Below are positions 9,990 to 17,662 of a stretch of 64,000 nucleotides of DNA, piece after piece. Source of the stretch: JAVJUS01 sp040220455 (GTDB lineage: Bacteria; Pseudomonadota; Alphaproteobacteria; DSM-16000; Inquilinaceae); contig JAVJUS010000059.1 in NCBI GenBank assembly GCA_040220455.1, forward strand, positions 1 through 64,000, written 5' to 3'. A program made the translations under genes and the position numbers. The notes below the pieces were generated by a model. That model had not been told where the DNA came from, made no database searches, and was given only the letters and a program-made list of their open reading frames with translations. How positions within the stretch are numbered: position 1 is the first letter of the stretch; each line of letters opens with the position of its first letter.

Positions 9990-10601
9990 TCAGCGCTCCG
10001 CCAGGGCGAGCCGCAGGCCGAGCAGGGCGAAGGCGCCGGCGAAGCCGCGGGCGAGCCAGCGCATCACCGACGGCCGCGACACGACGTAGCGCCGGGTCGC
10101 CGACGCGAAGGCGCCATAGCCGACGAAGACGACGAAGGTCAGCCCCATGAACACGGCGGCGAGGCCCAGCATCGTCGCGGTCGCCCCGTTCGCCCCGGCC
10201 GGCACGAATTGCGGCAGGAAGGCGAGGAAGAAGAGCGACAGCTTCGGGTTCAGGATATTGAGCAGGACCCCGTTGGCGACGATGCGCGCCGGCGGTACCG
10301 GTGCGCGGGTCTCGGAGACCGCCAGCGCCCCACGCTGTCGCAGGACGCTCCACGCCATGTAGAGCAGATAGACGACGCCGGCGTATTTGACCATCTGGAA
10401 GGCCAGCGCGCTGGCGTGCAGCAGGGCGGCAAGGCCGGCGATGCTGGCCGCGATGTGCGGCAGGATGCCCAGCGTGCAGCCGACGGCCGCCAGCACGCTC
10501 GCCCGCCAGCCGCGTCCCAGCCCGAAGGCGAGCGTGTAGACCACGCCCGTCCCCGGCAGCAGGATGACGACGAGCGAGGTCAGCAGGAATTCGGGCGTCA
10601 C
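9990..10601 (-). CDS. LysE/RhtB-family amino acid exporter
   Basis: This inner-membrane exporter has 203 residues, standard for the LysE/RhtB family, with about six hydrophobic segments. The N-terminus FLLTSLVVILLPGTGVVYTLAFGLGRG matches the family signature. The mid-protein motif NILNPKLSLFFLAFLPQF is equally typical. I chose GTG at 10601 because GAGGAG lies at the correct distance, and the product then starts as in other family members. The same frame stays open much further upstream, but that part is not protein-like for this family. It probably exports small amino acids or related compounds. Its link to the adjacent B6/aromatic genes is uncertain. Confidence 0.85.
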   Translation of the reverse strand: MTPEFLLTSLVVILLPGTGVVYTLAFGLGRGWRASVLAAVGCTLGILPHIAASIAGLAALLHASALAFQMVKYAGVVYLLYMAWSVLRQRGALAVSETRAPVPPARIVANGVLLNILNPKLSLFFLAFLPQFVPAGANGATATMLGLAAVFMGLTFVVFVGYGAFASATRRYVVSRPSVMRWLARGFAGAFALLGLRLALAER

Positions 10602-10805
10602 AGGCGTGGTCTCCTCGGGGCCGGACGGCCCGGATCCGGACCATGCTCGGGATCGTCGCCCGGAATGCGGGCCCGGTTCAAGCGGCCGTTGTCCGGCCGG
10701 GGTCGTTCGACGCGGACGCGCCGGCCCGGTGCGATAGGATGGCCTGCATGCGATCGACCACCGCCCGATCGCGCCTTCCGGATCGGGCCGAGCGAGGAGC
10801 CCGCC

Positions 10806-11351
10806 ATGACGCCGCGCAAGACCCTGTATGTCCGCGAGGAAATCGTCGCCGAGGCCGGCAGCCCGGCGCCGCGCCCGATCACCCGGGCGGCCGGCATCGC
10901 GGTGATCGCCAACCCCTTCGCCGGACGCTTCGCCGAGGACCTGTCCGCGCTGATCGACGCCGGCCCGATCCTGGCCGAGACGCTGATCCCGCGGATCACC
11001 GCGCTGATCGACGGCGCGCCGATGGCCTATGGCAAGGCGGGCATCGTCGGGGTCGCGGGCGATGTCGAGCACGCCGCGGCCGTCCTGCATCCCAAGCTCG
11101 GAAAGCCGATGCGCGCGGCCGTCGGCGGCGGCGAGGCGATCATCCCCTCGACGACCAAGGTCGCCACCGCCGGCGCGGCGATCGACGTGCCGCTCGGCAA
11201 CAAGGATGATGTCTGGTCGTTCGACGAGCTCGACACCATGACGGTCATGGTCGCCGACGCGCCCCGGCCGGACGAGATCGTGATCGTCCTGGCCGTCAGC
11301 GACGGCGGCCGCCCCCACCCGCGGGTCGGCAAGGGCCGCGCGACGGTGTGA
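10806..11351 (+). CDS. AA_synth-family (PF06684-type) protein
   Basis: This 181-residue protein matches the amino-acid synthesis family (formerly DUF1185), as judged from TLYVREEIVAEAG, AVIANPFAGRFAEDLSALID, YGKAGIVGVAGDVEHAAAVLHPKLG, RAAVGGGEAIIPSTTK and the terminal SDGGRPHPRVGKG. The family is poorly characterised, with structures but no firm reaction that I know of. Members often sit beside catabolic genes for amides, lactams or N-heterocycles, which would suit the nearby B6 degradation cluster. The start ATG at 10806 is preceded by CGAGGAG. It is divergent from the lysE-like gene. Confidence 0.8.
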   Translation: MTPRKTLYVREEIVAEAGSPAPRPITRAAGIAVIANPFAGRFAEDLSALIDAGPILAETLIPRITALIDGAPMAYGKAGIVGVAGDVEHAAAVLHPKLGKPMRAAVGGGEAIIPSTTKVATAGAAIDVPLGNKDDVWSFDELDTMTVMVADAPRPDEIVIVLAVSDGGRPHPRVGKGRATV

Positions 11352-11359
11352 GGTGGAGC

Positions 11360-11560
11360 CTGACAGGAAGGCATGAATATCCGTAGTCCATGTATCTTCG
11401 GCGGAGTCGGTCCCGTAGCGGCCCGAATGCACCAACGGATTGATATCCTTTACCCAATCGCCGTACCCTCGCATCAGCTCGTGCTGTTGCGCATACAGGA
11501 CATACAGCATCGACAATCGCAGCCTGCCGCCCTGAGACACGCCGCAATGAGACGCCCACG
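11360..11560 (-). pseudogene. Possible gene remnant at the edge of the AT-richer island
   Basis: On the minus strand this stretch can be read as a protein-like segment (LRLSMLYVLYAQQHELMRG, then a segment containing GDWVKDINPLVHSGRYG and TTDIHAFLSG). The composition, rich in Trp, Tyr, Asp and His, is unlike the Arg/Ala/Gly-rich noise of other antisense frames in this window. I see no convincing start or full domain, and I do not recognise a family. It could be a relic left by integration, or chance. Confidence 0.2.
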
Positions 11561-12008
11561 GCCTACACCCAGAAAAATCCGGCCTGCGACCGAGTATCTT
11601 TCGGAAGAGCAACTGCGTTCGATCGCAGATAGTGTGGACTATGTCGGCAGCCCTCAACACAAGGATGTGCCGATGTTCGGGCTGACACCCGACCCGCGAA
11701 GGGGGTGGACGACAGTCGCGACAGCCGAAGAGAGGGATACTGCAAACCCGGACTGCACAGTCTGTCCACGAGAATGGATAAGGCGACGGCTCGAAGACGC
11801 GACCACCCTGCTGCGAGACGGCATTCGCCGCGGGCAGTTCGGGCCGGAAATCCCTCCCGACGCCAAGCCCGATCGTGTTTGGGTTCGTGATCCGAACGAC
11901 ACCTCGATCGTCTATGAAGCAAAACGCCTGACCCACCCTGAAAACGGCTACAAGGCTTATCCGATAACACGCCGACAGGTACGCAGCCTTCCTTTGGTTC
12001 TCGACTGA
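11547..12008 (+). CDS. Small conserved protein with a YVGSPQHK motif (first gene of island pair)
   Basis: This protein is about 153 residues long and I can assign no established function. Features: basic N-terminus, DYVGSPQHKDVPMFGLTPDPRRGW (residues about 31-54), a CTVC pair, an amphipathic region with LLRDGIRRGQFG, then DRVWVRDPNDTSIVYEAKR and a terminal GYKAYPI block. From memory, small proteins with YVGSPeHK near the N-terminus and YEArL...GyYhGYPl at the C-terminus recur in bacterial accessory regions. The ATG at 11547 is the start closest to the conserved part. An upstream ATG at 11373 would add a non-conserved leader, and no strong ribosome site supports either. The stop overlaps the next start (TGATG), so the two are translationally coupled. 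Base composition is AT-richer than in the flanking genes. Confidence 0.65.
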   Translation: MRRPRPTPRKIRPATEYLSEEQLRSIADSVDYVGSPQHKDVPMFGLTPDPRRGWTTVATAEERDTANPDCTVCPREWIRRRLEDATTLLRDGIRRGQFGPEIPPDAKPDRVWVRDPNDTSIVYEAKRLTHPENGYKAYPITRRQVRSLPLVLD

Positions 12009-13294
12009 TGAAGCTGGAAAAGACTTGGCTGAGAGGCCGTTTGGATGATCCTCTCGAAGAGGCAACGCTCGCCGCTGCCAAAATTACTTTGGGAAATAAG
12101 ATTATAACTCGAAACTACGATCATCGTGCGGGCGGTGAGCGAGATTATATCAATGTTCCACTTTATCCACTCGCCTTGTTTATCGCTGAACACTGGTGGC
12201 CATTACTCTATGGAACCGACAAATCGAGAGAAACATTTTTCTCAATGAACCATTATATCGATTCCGCCATGAAAGGATTTTCGTTTCCCGGCCTCACCGC
12301 CTGGTCAAGTGGAGATGATGATATAACGGTCAGAGCGGAGACCGAAGAGAACCCGTTTCAGATCATAGAGTTCTTCACAACGTCCAAGTTTCAAGTCACT
12401 ATACCCCGGGAAGATATAGAGGAAAATTTTTATGATTTAATAAGTTCGGTTCTATCAAGACTTGGCGACCGAGCCCGAGATACCGAGCTCGAACGAGCCT
12501 GGAGCCGCGTTCTTCATTCTAGAGACGACAGTGAAGAACGAGCCTACTGTATCGCTGCCGGCCGTCTCGGTATCGACCCCTATGACCAGGACGCACCCGA
12601 TATTTCGGGATTCTCCATCGACTTACCTGGCGATCTCTTCGGAGATCTGTGCGAGGCATCGACCATCGACGAGATCGCCGAAGCCGCTGACTGGGCGCGC
12701 GAGAGCCGGAGACGGCTGGCGGATTTCCCGTCGGTGAGCATCGAGGGCTTCGGGGCGTTTCCGGCCAGACAAGTCGGCATGCGTGCATGGGACCACGGCT
12801 ACGAGGCGGCGCGTGCGCTTCGCAATCGTACGCGTTTAGATAGCAACAACCCACGCCGCGACATCGAGGCGCTCTTCGGCGATGCGGTGAGCGCAGCCGC
12901 GCTTTCGTTGGAGGGTCGCCATCCTCGTGCCATCGAGGGCTTGGCGGGGCATGACAAAAACGATCTACGCGTCGCTCTGCCACGAGTGTCGGCACGGCAT
13001 CGACGGTCCACGCTCTGCCGTGCCGCATTCCTGGCCTGGCGCAACAGGGACCGGGCGATGTCGGCGGTCACGACCGCATCGACGATTGAGCAGCAATCCA
13101 GCCGAGCATTCGCTGCAGAGCTGATGGCGCCGGCCGAGTGGCTGAAACAACGGGCCGGAGATCACGGGCTCACAGAGGGTGACGTTGAAGATATTGCCGA
13201 AGAAATTTTCTGTCCGAATATGACAATTGCTTGGCAGGCACACAATCACGGGATCCCGCTGCGTGGCTTCGATCTGCCCTATGCGCGTTCATAG
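12008..13294 (+). CDS. Degenerate ImmA/IrrE-like protein (second gene of island pair)
   Basis: This protein has 428 residues. The N-terminal ~230 residues are unassigned and their codons are AT-rich. Residues about 250-420 resemble the ImmA/IrrE peptidase fold: WDHGYEAARALR (261-272), IEALFG, then TASTIEQQSSRAFAAELMAPAEWL (356-379) and VEDIAEEIFCPNMTIAWQAHNHG. The zinc motif HEXXH that should precede the RAFAAEL block is missing; the corresponding place reads ARHRRSTLCRAAFLAW. It may therefore be a non-catalytic sensor or binding protein, as ImmA-like proteins often partner toxins or regulators. The ATG overlaps the stop of the small upstream gene, so the pair forms one functional module, perhaps toxin-antitoxin or defence related. 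That role is inference. Confidence 0.65.
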   Translation: MKLEKTWLRGRLDDPLEEATLAAAKITLGNKIITRNYDHRAGGERDYINVPLYPLALFIAEHWWPLLYGTDKSRETFFSMNHYIDSAMKGFSFPGLTAWSSGDDDITVRAETEENPFQIIEFFTTSKFQVTIPREDIEENFYDLISSVLSRLGDRARDTELERAWSRVLHSRDDSEERAYCIAAGRLGIDPYDQDAPDISGFSIDLPGDLFGDLCEASTIDEIAEAADWARESRRRLADFPSVSIEGFGAFPARQVGMRAWDHGYEAARALRNRTRLDSNNPRRDIEALFGDAVSAAALSLEGRHPRAIEGLAGHDKNDLRVALPRVSARHRRSTLCRAAFLAWRNRDRAMSAVTTASTIEQQSSRAFAAELMAPAEWLKQRAGDHGLTEGDVEDIAEEIFCPNMTIAWQAHNHGIPLRGFDLPYARS

Positions 13295-13366
13295 AGGGAT
13301 CGACGGGCGGCCAGATCCGGCAAAATGACACAAGCCGACATGCACCCCCATCGAGGAGTCGCGACC

Positions 13367-13726
13367 GTGACCACCCCCGACGACCCCGCCCCCGAGATCG
13401 GGTTCGAGGAATTCCTGAAGGTCGACATCCGGGTCGGCACGATCGTCGAGGCCGAGCCCTATCCGGAGGCGCGGCGCCCGGCCTACAAGCTGCGCGTGGA
13501 TTTCGGCGAGCCGATCGGGGTCAAGCGATCCTCGGCCCAGATCACCGTGCACTACACGCCGGAGGACTTGGTCGGCCGTCAGGTCGCCGCGGTGGTCAAC
13601 TTCCCGCCAAAGCAGATCGGCAAGACCGTGTCGGAAATCCTGGTCCTGGGCTTTGCCGACGCCGAGGGCGCGGTGGTGCTCGTCGGCCCGGACAAGCCCG
13701 TGCCGAACGGCCACCGGCTGCACTGA
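13367..13726 (+). CDS. csaA: CsaA-like tRNA-binding domain protein
   Basis: This small OB-fold protein (119 residues) belongs to the EMAP-II/CsaA tRNA-binding family. It is recognised by FEEFLKVDIRVGTIVEAEPYPEARRPAYKLRVDFG, GVKRSSAQITVHYTPEDLVGRQVAAVVNFPPKQIG and VLGFADAEGAVVLVGPDKPVPNGHRLH, which covers the whole family length of about 110. CsaA has been described as a secretion-related chaperone and tRNA binder. I chose GTG at 13367 because GAGGAG lies eight bases upstream; an ATG at 13325 would add 14 non-conserved residues. It is the first housekeeping gene after the AT-richer island. Confidence 0.88.
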   Translation: MTTPDDPAPEIGFEEFLKVDIRVGTIVEAEPYPEARRPAYKLRVDFGEPIGVKRSSAQITVHYTPEDLVGRQVAAVVNFPPKQIGKTVSEILVLGFADAEGAVVLVGPDKPVPNGHRLH

Positions 13727-13753
13727 GCGGCCAGCCGTCGCTCGGATCGGGAT

Positions 13754-14314
13754 CTAGCCCGGCGGGTCGGCCACGCGGACCACGTCCGGCTGCGGGCCCA
13801 ACGCAGCCAGCAGGTCGGCGATCGTGCGGCCGTCGGTCGGGTGGCGGCGGTCCGGCGCGACGTCGGCGGCGGGAACCAGGACGAAGCCGCGCTCGACAAG
13901 CCGGGGATGGGGGATTTCCAGCCCCTCCTCCGCGACGACCCGCTGGCCGTGGAGCAGGATGTCGATGTCGATCAGCCGGGGGCCGAAGCGCCGGCCGGGC
14001 ACCCGGCCCATCGCCGCCTCGATTTCCTTCAACCCGGCGAGCAGGGCGCCGGGCTCCAGCGCCGTGCGGCCGGCCACCGCCATGTTCAGGAACGCCGCCT
14101 GATCGGTGACGTACATCGGCGCCGTCTCGTAGACCGGCGAGACGGCCTCGACCGTCAGGAGGGCGCGCAGCGCCTCGACCGCCCCGGCCAGATTGGCGGC
14201 ACGGTCGCCGATATTCGTGCCGAGGCCGAGCAGCACGGGCTCGCGCGGCGCGCCGGCGGGCGCGGCGTCGGGTGTGCGGGCGGAGGACGGGGCGGTGGTC
14301 TCGGAACCTGTCAC
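13754..14314 (-). CDS. folK: 2-amino-4-hydroxy-6-hydroxymethyldihydropteridine pyrophosphokinase
   Basis: FolK transfers pyrophosphate from ATP to 6-hydroxymethyl-7,8-dihydropterin in folate synthesis. Diagnostic blocks: LLGLGTNIGDRAANLAGAVEAL, VSPVYETAPMYVTDQAAFLNM, and the signature RRFGPRLIDIDILLHGQRVV, whose two Asp bind Mg2+, followed by IPHPRLVERGFVLVPAADVAP. I chose GTG at 14314 because GAGGGAG is correctly spaced, giving 186 aa. An ATG at 14365 is possible but would add unconserved residues. It converges on csaA and is divergent from folD, another folate gene. Confidence 0.93.
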   Translation of the reverse strand: MTGSETTAPSSARTPDAAPAGAPREPVLLGLGTNIGDRAANLAGAVEALRALLTVEAVSPVYETAPMYVTDQAAFLNMAVAGRTALEPGALLAGLKEIEAAMGRVPGRRFGPRLIDIDILLHGQRVVAEEGLEIPHPRLVERGFVLVPAADVAPDRRHPTDGRTIADLLAALGPQPDVVRVADPPG

Positions 14315-14359
14315 GCCGACGGCTCCCTCGCTTCGGCGGTCGCAACTATCGGATCGTCG

Positions 14360-14393
14360 GAGCATCCTGCGCCCCTCGCGGCGCAGGATGCTC
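14360..14393. other. Perfect 14-bp stem hairpin between divergent folK and folD
   Basis: GAGCATCCTGCGCC (14360-14373) and GGCGCAGGATGCTC (14380-14393) are exact reverse complements around a 6-base loop. It lies upstream of both divergent folate genes, so it is not an ordinary terminator for either. It may be an operator, a leader hairpin of a folK transcript, or a small repeat. No T-run follows on either strand. Confidence 0.6.
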
Positions 14394-14553
14394 TCGAGGC
14401 GGCACCCGAGCGGTGCAGAGGCGCCGGATCGTGGGCGCCGGGACGGGCTCGCGCCACGGGGCCGGGTTTATGGCCTTGTCTCCGGGCCCTGTCGAGCGCT
14501 ATCGACGGGCGCCGCCCACTCGCGTCCCGGCCCCGCCGACAAGGTCCGCCGCC

Positions 14554-15432
14554 ATGCCCACCGACTCTCCGCCCGCCGATCCCGCCGCCACGCCCATCCT
14601 CGGCAAGCCGCTCGCCGAAGCGGTGCGCGAGCGCGTCCGCGAGCGCGTCGCCGCCGTGGCCGTGCGCCCGACGCTCGCCGTCGTCGTCGCCAGCACCGAC
14701 CCGGCCGTCGCCAAATACGCCGAAGCCAAGGGCCGCGGCGCCGAGAAGCTCGGCATCGCGCTGGAGATCGCGATCGTCGAGCCCGAGGCCGGCCAGGGCG
14801 CGCTGGAGGACCGGATCGACGCCCTGTCGGCCGATCCGGACATCCATGGCATCCTCCTGGAACTGCCCGTGGACAAGCGCCTGGACGCCGAATCGGCGAT
14901 CCGCCGGATCGACCCGGCGAAGGACGTGGACGGCCTCACCCCGATCAATCTGGGGCTGATCGCCGCGGGGCGGGAGGCCGACGCCCTGGCCCCGGCGACG
15001 CCGCTCGCCTGCCTCGCCCTGGCGGAGAGCGTGACCCCGATCGCGGGCAAGCGCGCCGTCGTCATCGGCCGCGGCCGATCGGTCGGCCGCGCGCTGGCCC
15101 CGATGCTGGTCAACCGCGACGCCACCGTCACCATCTGTCACACCAAGACCCCCGATCTGGCCGAGGCGATCGCGCCGGCCGAGCTGGTCTTCGTCGCGGC
15201 CGGCAAGGCCGGGCTCATCGGGCCGGCCCATCTGAAGCCCGGCCAGGTCGTGATCGATGCCGGCATCAACGTGATCGACGGCGGAATCGTCGGCGACGTG
15301 GACCCCGCGGCCGGCGGGGTCGTCGCCGCGCTGACACCGGTGCCGGGCGGCGTCGGCCCGCTGACCTCCGCTCTGATCTTCGACACCCTGATGCGCGCCC
15401 TGGACCTCCAGGGCTCGGGAGGCGCGGCATGA
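14554..15432 (+). CDS. folD: FolD-type methylenetetrahydrofolate dehydrogenase (cyclohydrolase activity doubtful)
   Basis: The FolD family interconverts 5,10-methylene-, methenyl- and 10-formyl-THF. The 292-residue protein has Tyr55 and Lys59 of the active site in AKYAEAKGRGAEKLGI, KDVDGLTPINLG (Asp124, Asp126), the NADP loop VVIGRGRSVGRALAP and the terminal TPVPGGVGPLT. The usual VQLPLP motif reads LELPV: the glutamine implicated in cyclohydrolase activity is Glu103. Together with a dedicated methenyl-THF cyclohydrolase gene overlapping its stop codon, this suggests the protein works mainly as a dehydrogenase. The ATG at 14554 fits the family start. One-carbon metabolism for purines or C1 oxidation is the likely context. 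Confidence 0.88.
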   Translation: MPTDSPPADPAATPILGKPLAEAVRERVRERVAAVAVRPTLAVVVASTDPAVAKYAEAKGRGAEKLGIALEIAIVEPEAGQGALEDRIDALSADPDIHGILLELPVDKRLDAESAIRRIDPAKDVDGLTPINLGLIAAGREADALAPATPLACLALAESVTPIAGKRAVVIGRGRSVGRALAPMLVNRDATVTICHTKTPDLAEAIAPAELVFVAAGKAGLIGPAHLKPGQVVIDAGINVIDGGIVGDVDPAAGGVVAALTPVPGGVGPLTSALIFDTLMRALDLQGSGGAA

Positions 15433-16079
15433 CCGGAACTCCATCCGACGCGGCCCCCACGGGCCTCTGGGACCACGGGCTCGCCGACTTCGTGGACGCC
15501 ACCGCCAGCGACTCCCCGACGCCCGGCGGCGGCTCGGCGGCGATGGTGGCCGCGGCGACGGGCTGCGCGCTGGTGCTCATGGCGCTCAAGGTGACGGCGC
15601 GGCGCAAGGACGCGCCCGACGGCCTCGATACCCTGATCCTGGCCGGCGAACGCCGGCTGGAGAGCCTGCGCGACTACGCCGAGGCCGATATCCGGGTCTT
15701 CGAGAGCTACATGGCCGCGCTCAGGCTGCCCAAGGACACCGAGGCCGCGATCGAGGAGCGCCGGTCCGCGCTCGCCGCGGCGACCGAGGGCGCGACCGAG
15801 GTGCCGCTGAGCGCGGCGCAGGAGGCGCTGGAGACGCTCGACCTGGCGCGCCGGGCGGCGGACCTCGCCCATGTCTCGATCGTCTCGGATGTCGGAGCGG
15901 GCGCGGCGCTGGTCCACGGCGCGCTGACGGCGGTGCTCTACAGCGTCGACGTCAACCTGCGCGGTCTGAAGGACGAGACCAAGCGGGAGGAGTACGGCGT
16001 CTCCCGCGCCCATCTGCAGACCGAAGGCGACGACCGGCACGAGGCGATCCGGCGCATGGTGGCCGAACGCCTCGCCTGA
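15429..16079 (+). CDS. fchA: Methenyltetrahydrofolate cyclohydrolase (FchA/FTCD_C type)
   Basis: This 216-residue protein belongs to the cyclodeaminase/cyclohydrolase family: SPTPGGGSAAMVAAATGCALVLMALKVTARRK near residues 30-60 is diagnostic, followed by helical segments with VSDVGAGAALVHGALTAVLYSVDVNL. In one-carbon metabolism FchA hydrolyses 5,10-methenyl-THF to 10-formyl-THF. The other branch of the family deaminates formimino-THF in histidine degradation, but no hut genes are nearby. Its ATG overlaps the folD stop (ATGA), giving translational coupling and pairing a dehydrogenase with a separate cyclohydrolase. Confidence 0.88.
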   Translation: MTGTPSDAAPTGLWDHGLADFVDATASDSPTPGGGSAAMVAAATGCALVLMALKVTARRKDAPDGLDTLILAGERRLESLRDYAEADIRVFESYMAALRLPKDTEAAIEERRSALAAATEGATEVPLSAAQEALETLDLARRAADLAHVSIVSDVGAGAALVHGALTAVLYSVDVNLRGLKDETKREEYGVSRAHLQTEGDDRHEAIRRMVAERLA

Positions 16080-16285
16080 CGGTCGCGGCGGTCGCGCGCG
16101 TGGGACCGGGCGGCCGGTTCGCGCGGTCGGGCGTCGGCCACACCCGCCGAGCCCGAGAAATCGTCGAATCCCTCTTGGATTCCGGTCGAATTGCGTCATC
16201 TTCGACCATCAGCGGACACGCAATCGATGTCCGCCCGAGCGGGGCCCCTTCCCCGCCGATCCGAACAGGGAGGAAACGAAAGCTC

Positions 16286-17290
16286 ATGCAGACCCGGACA
16301 CGGCGTTCCGTCCTTTCCCTTCCCCTCGCCGTCTCGCTCGCCCTGACGGCGAGCCTCGGCCTCGGCATCGCGGCCGCCCCGGCGGAGGCCCAGCACATGC
16401 CGGAGAGCTTCACCGTCGGCACGGCGAGCCAGGGCGGCACCTACTTCATCTACGGCTCCGGCTGGGCCAACCTGGTCGGCGAGACGCTCGGCATCTCCGG
16501 CGGCGGCGAGGTGACCGGCGGCCCGGTCCAGAACGCCGCGCTGGTCCAGACCGGCGAGCTGGAGTTCGGCATGGTCACGCTGGGCCCGGCCTACGAGGCC
16601 TGGACCGGCAACAGCCCGCTCGCCCCCGGGCTCGAGCATGACAAGCTGCGCGCCGTCTTCCCGATGTACCAGACGCCGTTCAGCCTGATCACGCTCGCCT
16701 CCAGCGGGATCGAGAGAGTCACCGACATCCCCGACGGGGCGACCGTCGGCGTCGGCCCGGCCGGCGGCACCTCGGACACCTATTTCCCGGCGATGCTGGA
16801 GTCGCTGGGCGTCTCCATCGACAAGCGCAACGGCGGCGCCTCGGACCTGGCGGGACAGCTCCAGGACGGGTTGATCGACGTCTTCGCCTTCGCCGCCGGC
16901 GTGCCCGTCTCGGCGTTCAGCCAGCTCGAGGCGCAGGTCGACGTCAACATCTTCGGCTTCACGCCGGAGGAGGTCGCGACCCTGCAGGAGGACTTCCCCG
17001 TCGCCGAATTCACGATCCCGGCCTCGATGTACCAGTCGGTCGATGGTGACATCGGCTCCGTCGCCATGTGGAACTTCGCCGTCACCACGGCGGACATGTC
17101 GGAGGAGTTCGTCTATCAGGTCACCAAGACCGTGATGGAGAACCACGAGCGCATGATGGAGATCCACAGCGCCGCGCGGGAGACGCTGCCGGAGAACTTC
17201 GACAAGAACACCTTCCTGCCCTGGCATCCGGGTGCCGTGCGCTGGTTCGAGGAGAACGGCTACGATATCCCCGACGACCTGGAGGGCTGA
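16286..17290 (+). CDS. TAXI-family TRAP transporter solute-binding protein
   Basis: This periplasmic substrate receptor has 334 residues. The N-terminus has a basic start and hydrophobic core ending AAPAEAQ, a Sec signal peptide with likely cleavage near residue 34. The mature protein has the TAXI pattern: FTVGTASQGGTYFIYGSGWANLV, PVQNAALVQTGELEFGMVTLGP, VGVGPAGGTSDTYFP, and a C-terminal LPWHPGAVRWFEENG. The ATG at 16286 is preceded by AGGGAGGAA. It is followed by its membrane partner after a gap of 372 bp that contains a repeat. The substrate is unknown. An acyl-CoA synthetase downstream suggests an organic acid. Confidence 0.92.
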   Translation: MQTRTRRSVLSLPLAVSLALTASLGLGIAAAPAEAQHMPESFTVGTASQGGTYFIYGSGWANLVGETLGISGGGEVTGGPVQNAALVQTGELEFGMVTLGPAYEAWTGNSPLAPGLEHDKLRAVFPMYQTPFSLITLASSGIERVTDIPDGATVGVGPAGGTSDTYFPAMLESLGVSIDKRNGGASDLAGQLQDGLIDVFAFAAGVPVSAFSQLEAQVDVNIFGFTPEEVATLQEDFPVAEFTIPASMYQSVDGDIGSVAMWNFAVTTADMSEEFVYQVTKTVMENHERMMEIHSAARETLPENFDKNTFLPWHPGAVRWFEENGYDIPDDLEG

Positions 17291-17394
17291 CGCCGGCGGG
17301 GGCGGCGACGGGGCATGGACGACGACCAAGCGAAAAAACCGCCGCGCCGTCACCCTGGCAGCAAGTGTCGGGTCGCGAACCCCGCCATTGGCGT

Positions 17395-17525
17395 CCCCTC
17401 TCCCCGAGGGAGAGGGATAGGGTGAGGGGTTGCGGACGGCGGAACACGGCCCTTGACGCCTGCAACCCCACACCCGCCCGCGGCCCTCCGGCCGCGGGCC
17501 CCTCCCTCTCCCCCTGGGAGAGGGG
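17395..17525. repeat. Structured intergenic repeat (multi-hairpin), copy 2
   Basis: This copy has the same architecture as the element at 6470-6598: CCCTCTCCCCGAGGGAGAGGG at the left, GGGTGAGGGGTTGC then a complementary CAACCCCACACC, an internal CCGCGGCCCTCCGGCCGCGG palindrome, and CCCTCTCCCCCTGGGAGAGGGG at the right end. Loops and inner stems differ from copy 1 while pairing is kept. It fills most of the otherwise gene-free 372 bp between the TAXI receptor and permease genes, where it may reduce read-through and so set their ratio. Confidence 0.75.
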
Positions 17526-17662
17526 CCTTCGCCAGGGCCTCGAACAGACGGGATGGCGACCGACGGGGGACCAAACAGCCCATGGACCAGCCATGATCAC
17601 GTCGGGTGATGGCTGGAACGACAGCGATGCCGACGCCCCCGGTATCGGGAGGGGAGATACGC

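Noticed and set aside
9990..12065. A 691-codon minus-strand frame that could be one large gene
   Set aside because: Only its last 203 codons (LysE/RhtB) are protein-like, with a GTG and ribosome site at 10601. The rest lies antisense to the AA_synth gene and the island.
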